Shown: positions 9,213 through 17,143 of the stretch, piece by piece | Numbering within the stretch: position 1 is the first letter of the stretch | Layout: each line of letters starts with the position of its first letter | NCBI GenBank assembly: GCA_947165345.1 | Contig: CAMVAA010000009.1 | Location: 1-33,189, forward strand | Reading direction: 5' to 3' | From: an uncultured Bacteroidales bacterium | Lineage (GTDB): Bacteria > Bacteroidota > Bacteroidia > Bacteroidales > P3 | Length of the DNA stretch: 33,189 nt | Translations under genes and position numbers: made by a program | Notes under the pieces: model-generated | Seen by the model: the letters and a program-made list of their open reading frames with translations, nothing else | Database searches by the model: none | Told to the model about the DNA's origin: nothing

Positions 9213-10313
9213 ATGGCATTGAAACGTGTGATGGTTCTGACCGGCGGTGGCGATTGCCCGGGTCTGAACGCCGTAATCCGCGGCATCGTCAAGCGCGCCT
9301 CGCAGACCACCGACTGGGAAGTCATCGGCTGCGTCGAGTCGTTCAACGGCGTGCTCCGCGAACCGACGGAGATTGTGATGCTCGACGAGAAAAGCGTCGA
9401 AGGACTTCAGATTCAGGGTGGCACCATCCTCGGCACCACCAACAAGGGCGGCCCCTTCGCATGGCCCGTCAAAAACCCCGACGGCACCTGGACCACCGTC
9501 GACCGCAGCGACGAGATGCTCCGCAAACTGCAGTACATGGGCGTCGACGCCGTCATCAACATCGGCGGCGACGGCAGCCAGCGCATCTCCCTCGGCCTGG
9601 CACGCAAGGGCCTGAACATCGTCGGCGTCCCTAAGACCATCGACAACGACCTCTCGCTCACCGACTACACCTTCGGCTTCCAGACCGCCGTCCAGATTTG
9701 CACCGACGCCATTGACAAACTCGTCACCACCGCCGCCTCCCACAACCGCGTCTTCATCCTCGAAGTCATGGGCCGCGACGCCGGCTGGATAGCCCTCCAC
9801 AGCGCCATCGCTGGCGGCGCCGACGTGTGCCTCATACCCGAAATCCCATACGACATCGACAAGGTCAAGGCCAAAATCGAACAGCGCTACAACAAGCGCC
9901 ACGGCTACTGCATCATCGTCGTCGCCGAAGGCGCCATGCCCAAGGGCGGCACCGTCACCGGCACCGAGACCGGCGAAGTGGGCTACCAGCACGTCAAGCT
10001 CGGCGGCGTGGGCGAGCAGCTCGCCGCCGACCTCAAGGCCGCCGGCGTCGAACACGACATCCGCTACACCATCCTCGGCCACCTACAGCGCGGCGGCACA
10101 CCCATCGCCTTCGACCGCGTCCTCGCCACCGAGTTCGGCGTCCGAGCCATGGAGTTCGTCATGGAAGGCCGCTTCGGCCAGATGGTCGCCTACCACCACC
10201 CCGACGTCGTCGGCATACCACTCGAAGAGGCCGTCCGCGAACAGAACCTCGTGGCCCCCGACAGCCGCCTCGTCCACACCGCCAAAGGCGTCGGCATCGA
10301 ATTCGGCGACTGA
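9213..10313 (+). CDS. pfkA: 6-phosphofructokinase family (ATP or PPi donor uncertain)
   Basis: MVLTGGGDCPGLNAVIRG, GGDGSQRIS, GVPKTIDNDLSLTDYTFGF, EVMGRDAGWIAL, LGHLQRGGTP. Confidence 0.95.
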   Translation: MALKRVMVLTGGGDCPGLNAVIRGIVKRASQTTDWEVIGCVESFNGVLREPTEIVMLDEKSVEGLQIQGGTILGTTNKGGPFAWPVKNPDGTWTTVDRSDEMLRKLQYMGVDAVINIGGDGSQRISLGLARKGLNIVGVPKTIDNDLSLTDYTFGFQTAVQICTDAIDKLVTTAASHNRVFILEVMGRDAGWIALHSAIAGGADVCLIPEIPYDIDKVKAKIEQRYNKRHGYCIIVVAEGAMPKGGTVTGTETGEVGYQHVKLGGVGEQLAADLKAAGVEHDIRYTILGHLQRGGTPIAFDRVLATEFGVRAMEFVMEGRFGQMVAYHHPDVVGIPLEEAVREQNLVAPDSRLVHTAKGVGIEFGD

Positions 10314-10325
10314 CCCCTCCCCTCC

Positions 10326-10411
10326 GGGACCGCAGGCGTCCCCGCCTGCCCTCCCGGGTACGCAGGCGTCCCGCCTGCAAAAAGTCCCCCGGCCCCGCCG
10401 CCGTCCCGCCT
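10326..10411. repeat. REP-like GCAGGCG-tcc-CGCCTGC hairpin, ~2.5 tandem copies
   Basis: gggaccGCAGGCGtccccGCCTGCcctcccgggtacGCAGGCGtccCGCCTGCaaaa ... cgtcccgcctgaaaaaa; a further copy in opposite orientation at 17857-17880. Confidence 0.88.
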
Positions 10412-10438
10412 GAAAAAAACAATATAAGAAACACCCTC

Positions 10439-11638
10439 ATGCAAGGCAATTTCACATACCACAACCCCACCAGACTCCACTTCGGCGAAGAGGCCATGCG
10501 CCATCTGGCCGACGAGCTCAAGAACTTCGGTTCCGTCGTGATGCTCAGCTACGGCGGCGGCTCCATCAAGCGCAACGGCATCTACGACGCCGTCGTCGAC
10601 GCCCTGCGCTCGGCCGGCAAGACCGTCGTCGACGACGCCGGCGTCATGCCCAACCCCACCTACGGGAAAGTCCTCGAAGGCTGCGCACGCGTGCGCGACA
10701 ACCACGTCGACCTCATCCTCGCCGTCGGCGGCGGCTCCACCATCGACTATGCCAAGGCCGTCAGCGCCAGCGCCTGGTGCGACGGCGACCCGTGGCAGAA
10801 GTACTGGGTCGCGCAGCAGTCGCCCTCATGCCCCACCGTCCCCGTCGGCGCCGTCCTCACCATGGTCGGCACCGGAAGCGAGATGAACGGCGGCAGCGTC
10901 ATCACCAACCGTCAGGTGACGGAACGCGAAGGGGGCGAGCGCATCGTCACAGGCCTCAAGCGCGGCAAAGTCTTCGGACCCGAACTCTATCCCAAGTTCA
11001 CCATCCTCAACCCGCGCTTCACCATGACCGTGCCTCAGTACCAGATGGTCGCCGGATTCTTCGACATCATGAGCCACCTCATGGAGCAGTACTTCGCCGG
11101 CTCCGCCGACTGCACCACCGACTACCTCATCGAGGGCCTCATGCGCTCCCTCGTCCACAGCAGCCGCATCGCAGCCCGCAACCCCCAGGACTACGAAGCA
11201 CGCGCCAACATCATGTGGACCGCCACCTGGGCCCTGAACACACTCCTCAAGATGGGCAAGGGCGGCGACTGGGAAGTCCACCAGATCGGCCACGCCATTG
11301 GCCTCGTCACCGACGCCACCCACGGCATGACCCTCGCCTCCGTCTCCCTCCCCTACTACCGCCATGTCATGCACGACGGCCTGCACCAGTTCGCACGCTT
11401 CGCACGCAACGTCTGGGACGTGCGCCCCGACGGCAAGACCGACGTCCAGGTCGCCGAAGAGGGCCTCGCATGCCTCGAAGCATGGATGAACGAGCTCGGC
11501 CTCGTGATGCACAGCCGCGAGCTGGGCGTGAACGAAGCCAACCTGCAGCAGGTCGCCGACGCCGTCCTCATCCTCCCTGTCGGCTACCGCACCCTCACCC
11601 GCGACGAGGTCGTCCAGATACTCCGCGAAAGCCTCTGA
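10439..11638 (+). CDS. Iron-containing alcohol dehydrogenase (butanol-dehydrogenase-like)
   Basis: MQGNFTYHNPTRLHFGEEAMRHLADELKNFGSVVMLSYGGGSIKRNGIYD...LILAVGGGSTIDYAKAVS...GTGSEMNGGSVITN...HQIGHAIG; start reset from ORF-track 9827. Confidence 0.95.
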   Translation: MQGNFTYHNPTRLHFGEEAMRHLADELKNFGSVVMLSYGGGSIKRNGIYDAVVDALRSAGKTVVDDAGVMPNPTYGKVLEGCARVRDNHVDLILAVGGGSTIDYAKAVSASAWCDGDPWQKYWVAQQSPSCPTVPVGAVLTMVGTGSEMNGGSVITNRQVTEREGGERIVTGLKRGKVFGPELYPKFTILNPRFTMTVPQYQMVAGFFDIMSHLMEQYFAGSADCTTDYLIEGLMRSLVHSSRIAARNPQDYEARANIMWTATWALNTLLKMGKGGDWEVHQIGHAIGLVTDATHGMTLASVSLPYYRHVMHDGLHQFARFARNVWDVRPDGKTDVQVAEEGLACLEAWMNELGLVMHSRELGVNEANLQQVADAVLILPVGYRTLTRDEVVQILRESL

Positions 11639-11654
11639 CGACAAGCCCCGACCC

Positions 11655-12029
11655 GTGAAACGCAGTCTCTACATCGTCTTGGGCCTCCTCTGCGTGGCCC
11701 TCGGAGCGGCGGGCGTGGTGGTGCCGGGTTTGCCCACCACCCCCTTCCTCCTCTTGGCCTCATGGCTCTTCTACCGCTCCTCGCCGCGTCTGCAGCAGTG
11801 GCTCCTCGCCTCGTGGCTCGGACGCTACATCCGCTCCTACCACCGCCACGGCGGCATGACCGCCACACAGAAAGCCGGCGCCGTGGGTGTCATGCTCTTC
11901 TTCGTCCTGCTGTCAGCCCTCGTCTTCATCCCCTCCGGCTCCGTCGCCCGCCCCATCGTCCTGGCCGCCGGCGCCATAGGCATCCTCACCGTCCTCTTCG
12001 CCGTCCCCAACGCCACCTCCGACGACTGA
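11655..12029 (+). CDS. YbaN/DUF454 family inner-membrane protein
   Basis: LYIVLGLLCVALGAAGVVVPGLPTTPFLLLASWLFYRSSPRLQQWLL is the DUF454 signature. Confidence 0.9.
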   Translation: MKRSLYIVLGLLCVALGAAGVVVPGLPTTPFLLLASWLFYRSSPRLQQWLLASWLGRYIRSYHRHGGMTATQKAGAVGVMLFFVLLSALVFIPSGSVARPIVLAAGAIGILTVLFAVPNATSDD

Positions 12030-12043
12030 CTCCCCTAAATCCC

Positions 12044-12660
12044 AATCAGAACTAAAACCAACCAACCAACACCCTGCGTAGCTTCGAGTAATTCGAGTAA
12101 TTCGCCGTTCCCTCCCCGCCGAGCAGAGAAATTCTAAACGTTCTTTTAGTTCTGATTGAGATTTTCTAATCGTTCTTTACAATCTGATTGAGAAAAAAAA
12201 CGTCCAACCAACAACCTGCGTAGCTTCGAGTAATTCGAGTAATTCGCCGTTCCCCCCGCCGAGCAGAGAAATTCTAAACGTTCTTTTAGTTCTGATTGAG
12301 AAAAAATCTTTTCCAATCTTTTCCAATCTGATTGAGAAAAGGTTATAATTGTTCTTTTAGTTCTGATTGAGAAAAAATGATTCTGATTGAGAAAAGCCTC
12401 TGAAAGTTCTTTTAGTTCTGATTGAGAAAAAAACCAACCAAACAACCCCCTGCGTAGCTTCGAGTAATTCGAGTAATTCGCCGTTTTTTCCCTCCCCGCC
12501 AAGCGCAGCCAAAAGAAATCTGAAAAATCTTTTACAATCTGATTGAGAAAAGCCTCTGAAAGTTCTTTTAGTTCTGATTGAGAAAAGGTTATAATTGTTC
12601 TTTTAGTTCTGATTGAGAAAAAATGATTCTGATTGAGAAAAGACTCTGAATTCTGACTGA
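12044..12660. repeat. Composite interspersed repeat array (A-unit GTTCTTTTAGTTCTGATTGAGAAAA; B-unit CTGCGTAGCTTCGAGTAATTCGAGTAATTCGCCGTT)
   Basis: B-unit identical over 36 bp at 12074, 12216, 12450; full A-unit at 12140, 12280, 12351, 12406, 12562, 12597; about 12 copies of CTGATTGAG in total; one inverted copy (AATCAGAACTAAAA) at 12044. Confidence 0.95.
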
Positions 12661-12668
12661 GCCCGAGC

Positions 12669-13607
12669 CTATTCCCCAACCCCCACCGCCGGCCATCCAT
12701 AGTCCTGGTAGAACCGGTAGTGTAGCCCATGCCGCTGCAGGTAGTAGCGCAGCTGCCCGCGCCGGACGGCCTCCATGACGTCGTGGTTGGAGTGCATATT
12801 CTGGAAGACATCGTAGTGCTCCCCGAAGATGCGCCGCGCGCTGGCCTCCCAGCCCGCGCCGTCCACGGTCTGCTCGAAGCCCGTCACCCGCAGCCTGCCA
12901 TCCTCCTGCACGAGGGTCATCCTGCCGCTGTGGTTGCCGCCCGAGACGCACTTCAGCGTGTCCCCGCTCGGCGTGTACCAGAACACCCAGTTGTCGCACC
13001 ACACCGTCGCCTCCTTCTCGCTCACCTCGTCGCCGGCCACAATCATCAGCGTGGGTATGCAGATGTCGCCCTTGAGGTAGTGCTCACCGATTTCACGTAC
13101 CATATACTCGCCTATGGCGTCGCGCACGGCCTGCTCCTGACGTGCTGTCTCGATGTGGCGTATGCAGTCGACCTTGTGCCCGTCGAAATCGGCCATCAGC
13201 CACCGCCCGCCGACCTGCTCCATGTAGAGCTTGTGCTCCTCGACGTCAGCCGTGGAGTCGAACGAGCCGTCTTCCCACTTCTGCCGCACCTCGATGGTGG
13301 CCACGGCGTGCTCCTTGTCGCTCTGCTCCACGGCGCTGACGGTGTAGTCGGCTATCGTGCCGCCGTTGCCGGTGACGAAGTAGTGAAGCCATTCGTGGTC
13401 CATCGCCTCATGCTCGGGCAGGTGGTTGAACATCGTGTCCAGCACGGCGTAGAAGTCCGCCGTCATGTAGTCCTTGGACTCCTCCCGCAGCTCGTGGTCG
13501 GGGATGTAGCGGCACAGCTCTTCGGCCCGCTGTCTCAGTCTTTCTTCGTTGCTTGTGCATGCCGCCAGCAGCAGGGCGGCCAAAGTGATTGTGAGTGTCT
13601 GTTTCAT
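12669..13607 (-). CDS. Lipoprotein of unknown function (two similar-sized domains)
   Basis: Lipobox LAALLLAACTSN; MTADFYAVLDTMFNHLPE...WLHYFVTGNGG. Confidence 0.8.
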   Translation of the reverse strand: MKQTLTITLAALLLAACTSNEERLRQRAEELCRYIPDHELREESKDYMTADFYAVLDTMFNHLPEHEAMDHEWLHYFVTGNGGTIADYTVSAVEQSDKEHAVATIEVRQKWEDGSFDSTADVEEHKLYMEQVGGRWLMADFDGHKVDCIRHIETARQEQAVRDAIGEYMVREIGEHYLKGDICIPTLMIVAGDEVSEKEATVWCDNWVFWYTPSGDTLKCVSGGNHSGRMTLVQEDGRLRVTGFEQTVDGAGWEASARRIFGEHYDVFQNMHSNHDVMEAVRRGQLRYYLQRHGLHYRFYQDYGWPAVGVGE

Positions 13608-13625
13608 GTTTTATGAGTATTTGTT

Positions 13626-15095
13626 TTAATGTCTTTTCTTGTGTGTGGATGTGCTGCCGACGGCCAGGTCGAGCATCTTGCCGATGAGCCACGCCAGCAG
13701 GAAGTAGAGCACCGTGACGATGAGCAGTGGGAAGAAAGCGTCGAAGGTGCGCGTGCGGATGATGTCGCCCGCGCGCGTAAGGTCCTGTATGGCGATATAG
13801 CCCACTATCGAGGTGCCTTTGATGAGCGTGACGACCTGCCCTTTGTATACCGGCATCACGTTGCGCAGAGCCTGCGGCGCTACTATGAGCCGGGCGGTCT
13901 GCCACCGGGTGAAGCCCAGCGCTAGCCCCGCCTCGGTCTGCTCCTTGCCCACGGCCTGGATGGCGCTGCGGAACATCTCGCTGACGTAGGCCGCGAAGAC
14001 CAGCGCGAAGGAGATGACGGCCACGGCGCTCCCGCTGAGACCCGTGCCGGCAAACACGACGTAGAACATAATCATCAGGAATACAAGCATCGGTATGCCG
14101 CGCATCAGGTTGATGTATACCGACGCCGTCCCCGCTATCCAGCGGCGGCGGCTCATACGCATCCAGCATACGGCGCCGCCCAGCAGCGAGCCGAGCAGGA
14201 TGGCGCAGAGCGATATCTTCACCGTCTCCCACAGGCCGTCGGTGATGTAGCGCCACCGGCCCTCCACCACGAGGTTGTTGTGCACCATCTCCTTCATCCG
14301 GGTGCCGAAGTCTGCCGTCGCTTCCGTCCCGTCCTTGACGGTGTAGGCTGTGCAGGCGCTGAAGTAGGAGCTGCTGAAGAGCATCTCGCGCTGCCGCTCC
14401 TCCGTGATGTATACGCCGCCTATGATGAGGTCTATGCTGCCGGCCTGCAGTGCCGGAAGGATAGAGGTGAAGGGGTAGTACTGCAGGCTGACAGGACGGC
14501 CTGCGTGGCGGCCGAAGCGCTGTATCACCTCCACCTCGAAGCCCCTCCACGTGTCGCCCACCTGGTAGGCGATAGGCGCCAGCTCCAGGCACACGCCCAC
14601 CTTGAGAGTCTTGCCGCGGGGCTGCGGCCCCAGGTCGGGCATCGTGGCCGCCGACGGGTCGTCGCACTCGCGCCAGCGCGCCACCAGGCGCTCCATCTCC
14701 CCGGTGCCCTGCAGCGAGTCGATGAAGTGCGACAGCGAGTCGCACAGCGCCGCGTCGCTCTTGCGGAAGGGTATGCCGCAGGGCAGCGAGTCGTTGCCGA
14801 AGAAGGCCACACGCACGCCGAGCCGCCGCATCTCGCCCTTGGTCAGCGAGCAGTTGTCTTTGGCTATCACGTCTATCTGGCCCTGCTTCAGGGCTTGCAG
14901 CTCGTCGCTCAGGGTGTTGTAGCGCAGCAGCGTGATGTCGTCGCGGCCGCTGAGGCGCAGGTCGTAGGCGCTGCCGGCCGTGACGCCCACCTTCAGCCCC
15001 GCCAGGTCGGCCTCCGAGTGCAGCTCGCGCCCCCCCTCCTCTTTGGCGCACCCCACCATCCACAGTGCCAGCAGTATGATGTATATCCTTTTCAC
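13626..15095 (-). CDS. Fused amino-acid ABC transporter: extracytoplasmic solute-binding domains + HisM/GlnP-type permease
   Basis: Lipobox MVGCAKEE; SBP-type LKVGVTAGSAYD...LKVGVCLELAPIAYQVGDTWRGFEVEVIQRFG; permease ...TVKISLCAILLGSLLGG...YINLMRGIPMLVFLMIMFY...EAGLALGFTRWQTARLIVAPQALRNVMPVYKGQ. Confidence 0.92.
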   Translation of the reverse strand: MKRIYIILLALWMVGCAKEEGGRELHSEADLAGLKVGVTAGSAYDLRLSGRDDITLLRYNTLSDELQALKQGQIDVIAKDNCSLTKGEMRRLGVRVAFFGNDSLPCGIPFRKSDAALCDSLSHFIDSLQGTGEMERLVARWRECDDPSAATMPDLGPQPRGKTLKVGVCLELAPIAYQVGDTWRGFEVEVIQRFGRHAGRPVSLQYYPFTSILPALQAGSIDLIIGGVYITEERQREMLFSSSYFSACTAYTVKDGTEATADFGTRMKEMVHNNLVVEGRWRYITDGLWETVKISLCAILLGSLLGGAVCWMRMSRRRWIAGTASVYINLMRGIPMLVFLMIMFYVVFAGTGLSGSAVAVISFALVFAAYVSEMFRSAIQAVGKEQTEAGLALGFTRWQTARLIVAPQALRNVMPVYKGQVVTLIKGTSIVGYIAIQDLTRAGDIIRTRTFDAFFPLLIVTVLYFLLAWLIGKMLDLAVGSTSTHKKRH

Positions 15096-15142
15096 AGTCT
15101 ATGGTAGATTGGTTGCTTGTGAACGACAGCTCTGATATGGAT

Positions 15143-15427
15143 TTAGTTGACTGGGCAGCTCAGCGGACTGGTGATCTCGCAGCCGCGATTCCTTGCCAGC
15201 CACAGCTGGGCATAGCTGCAGGTGGCCTGGTACTGTCCTCCGCGCCGCTCTATCTCCTCCACAGCCTGCCGCACCAGCTCGCCGGCGACGCCCTGCCCCC
15301 GCAGCCTGTCGTCCACATACGTGTGGTTGATGACATACACGCCATCCCTCAGCGGAAACGTCACCTCCCCCACCTCCTCGCCGTTGTCTACGGCAACAAT
15401 ACGGTTCCTTTCGGTGTAATACTCCAT
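15143..15427 (-). CDS. YjdJ-type GNAT N-acetyltransferase
   Basis: MEYYTERNRIVAVDNGEEVGEVTFPLRDGVYVINHTYVDDRLRGQGVAGELVRQAVEEI; start at internal Met 15427. Confidence 0.88.
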   Translation of the reverse strand: MEYYTERNRIVAVDNGEEVGEVTFPLRDGVYVINHTYVDDRLRGQGVAGELVRQAVEEIERRGGQYQATCSYAQLWLARNRGCEITSPLSCPVN

Positions 15428-15429
15428 AG

Positions 15430-15684
15430 TCAGGCCGTCTTCAGTTGTTCTAACGCACGGCAGAGCTGGTCGGGGCACGAGGTTGGCTTGCCGCCGCATT
15501 GTATGCCGTCAAGACGGCTGATGACGTCGTCTATCTTCTGGCCTTTCACCAGACGGCAGATGCCCTGTAGGTTGCCGTCGCAGCCGCCCAGGAACGACAC
15601 ATCCTGGATGACGTCATTATCGTCAGCTGTCACATCAATCAGCACCGAGCAGGTGCCTTGTGTTTGGTATTGTATATGTTTCAT
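15430..15684 (-). CDS. TSCPD-domain protein (TIGR03905-like)
   Basis: QYQTQGTCSVLIDVTADDNDVIQDVSFLGGCDGNLQGICRLVKGQKIDDVISRLDGIQCGGKPTSCPDQLCRAL. Confidence 0.9.
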   Translation of the reverse strand: MKHIQYQTQGTCSVLIDVTADDNDVIQDVSFLGGCDGNLQGICRLVKGQKIDDVISRLDGIQCGGKPTSCPDQLCRALEQLKTA

Positions 15685-15898
15685 AGGTTCTTGTTTGACG
15701 TTTGTGATTTAGCGTTTTTCAATTCTTTCCAATTCCATACGGCATCTTCCGACAGTACGCCGCGTTGTAAATCCTTTGGCAGCCGCCCGGCTTCGTCGTC
15801 GAAGTCTATCCGCCACTCCTCGCCGCCTCTCCCCTCAGCGCCTTTGTGGCCAGAGTCATCAGACTTTCCATGTGTTTGATGCGTTCTGTCTGTACCAT
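15681..15898 (-). pseudogene. DUF4298-like gene split between two frames (internal deletion/frameshift)
   Basis: N-part MVQTERIKHMESLMTLATKALRG in one frame, C-part EEWRIDFDDEAGRLPKDLQRGVLSEDAVWNWKEL in another; ATGA overlap with downstream TSCPD gene. Confidence 0.6.
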
Positions 15899-15906
15899 GT
15901 TTGTAT

Positions 15907-16245
15907 CTATTCATTCGGCAATGCCGAGCGGCCGGCGTCGGTCATCAGCCCTTGGCGTTCCAGCTCTTGGCAGCGGCTGATGTTGAGGTCCGTCCAGTGG
16001 CTCTTCTTGCTGCGCGGCGAGATACGCTGTGCCAGCCGGCCGTCGGGCAGCTTCTTGACGGTGGAGTCTATCCACCCGAAGCAGAGCGCCTCCATGACCA
16101 CCTCCACATACGGCAGCGCCCCCGCCACAGCCGTCTTCCCCCTATAGCACGCCACCCAGCACTCCCGCTCCCGCCCGTGGTTCTCCTCCAGCCACCGCCG
16201 CAGCCCCGCCCGTTCCTCGAATGTCATCAGGTTCTGTATCTCCAT
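15907..16245 (-). CDS. YdeI/OmdA-like protein, C-terminally truncated
   Basis: RRWLEENHGRERECWVACYRGK...VEVVMEALCFGWIDSTVKKLPDGRLAQRISPRSKKSHWTDLNISRCQELERQGLMTDAGRSALPNE*; the usual C-terminal ~70 aa is missing. Confidence 0.78.
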   Translation of the reverse strand: MEIQNLMTFEERAGLRRWLEENHGRERECWVACYRGKTAVAGALPYVEVVMEALCFGWIDSTVKKLPDGRLAQRISPRSKKSHWTDLNISRCQELERQGLMTDAGRSALPNE

Positions 16246-16312
16246 CTAATCTACCTTTTATAATTTAGCATTCCCGTAATTTCGCAGCCACAATAGTTGC
16301 AGTATTTCATAT

Positions 16313-16407
16313 TACTACCGTCCAATGGGACACCGTGAACGGCATCGGCGGTCGCATGTTTACCGCCGACAACGGCAACAGCATCTTCCTGCCCGCCGCT
16401 GGCTTTA
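16313..16407 (+). pseudogene. Fragment of a Bacteroidales/Fibrobacter 'major paralogous'-type domain
   Basis: + frame gives ...TTVQWDTVNGIGGRMFTADNGNSIFLPAAGF; compare YDSVNGVKGRRYTAANGNSIFIPVTGYY in the 18653-19366 gene. Confidence 0.7.
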
Positions 16408-16423
16408 TGTGTTTAGATGGTGG

Positions 16424-17113
16424 CTACTTTATCTCTATCCCGCCGAAGTTGCAGCGTCCTTTGAGGTAGAGGGTCTTGGCACCGTCGGTGGGCTGGGTGC
16501 AGCAGTCGCAGTCGACGCCGGCGAAGGTCGTGTCGATGCCGTTGTTGATGCAGACGCCTTTTGGGAGACGGATCTCTATGCCGCCGAAGCTGCAGTCGAC
16601 ATTGATGACGGCACCGTTGCGGATGTCGGCATCGCGCAGGTCGAGGCTGACGAAGCCGAAGCTGACGTGCACGTCGGTTCCATCGAAAGACTGGCCGTCG
16701 TAGCTGTAATCCTGCTTGCCAAAGGTTACGTCGATATTGTGCAGCTTGCCGCCGCCGGCTACGACGGGCACATTCTGTTCCTTGGTGATTCTTTGGTCAA
16801 AGTGCTTCCTATTGTTGAAGAATAGGAGCGCCACGCCCCATACTATGGCCACGAGGCAGAGCATATACTTCCAGATGTCGTTCCAGGGGATGATACCGCG
16901 AGCAGCCAGGAGCAGCAGTATGCCGATGCCGCAGCCGATGATGGCTCCGGCCTTGTGGCGGTCGTTGAAGATATTGATGAAACAGGGAATGATGACGAAA
17001 AGAGCCCACCAGCCTTCGAGGCTGATGCTGATGACATTGAGTAGCTCCAAGGCCCATACGATGCCGAAGGCCACGAGGGCGATGCCACCAATGATTTTGC
17101 TGGTGCGTTTCAT
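16424..17113 (-). CDS. LiaF-like membrane protein (TM domain + cell-wall-active antibiotic response domain)
   Basis: Several N-terminal TM helices then GTDVHVSFGFVSLDLRDADIRNGAVINVDCSFGGIEIRLPKGV...GRCNFGGIEIK. Confidence 0.85.
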   Translation of the reverse strand: MKRTSKIIGGIALVAFGIVWALELLNVISISLEGWWALFVIIPCFINIFNDRHKAGAIIGCGIGILLLLAARGIIPWNDIWKYMLCLVAIVWGVALLFFNNRKHFDQRITKEQNVPVVAGGGKLHNIDVTFGKQDYSYDGQSFDGTDVHVSFGFVSLDLRDADIRNGAVINVDCSFGGIEIRLPKGVCINNGIDTTFAGVDCDCCTQPTDGAKTLYLKGRCNFGGIEIK

Positions 17114-17143
17114 TGAATAATTATTTGTTTTCAGTTGGATTTG

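Noticed and set aside
9827-10438. N-terminal 204 aa of the 603-aa ORF
   Set aside because: Out-of-frame overlap with phosphofructokinase (RHRQGQGQ...); the true Fe-ADH start is 10439.
12044-12660. CRISPR array
   Set aside because: Irregular spacing, spacers are repeats themselves, no cas genes, repeats of two types.
13408-15063. 551-aa minus-strand ORF
   Set aside because: Alternative frame of the SBP/permease gene with R/G/A-rich composition; the 489-aa frame carries the motifs.
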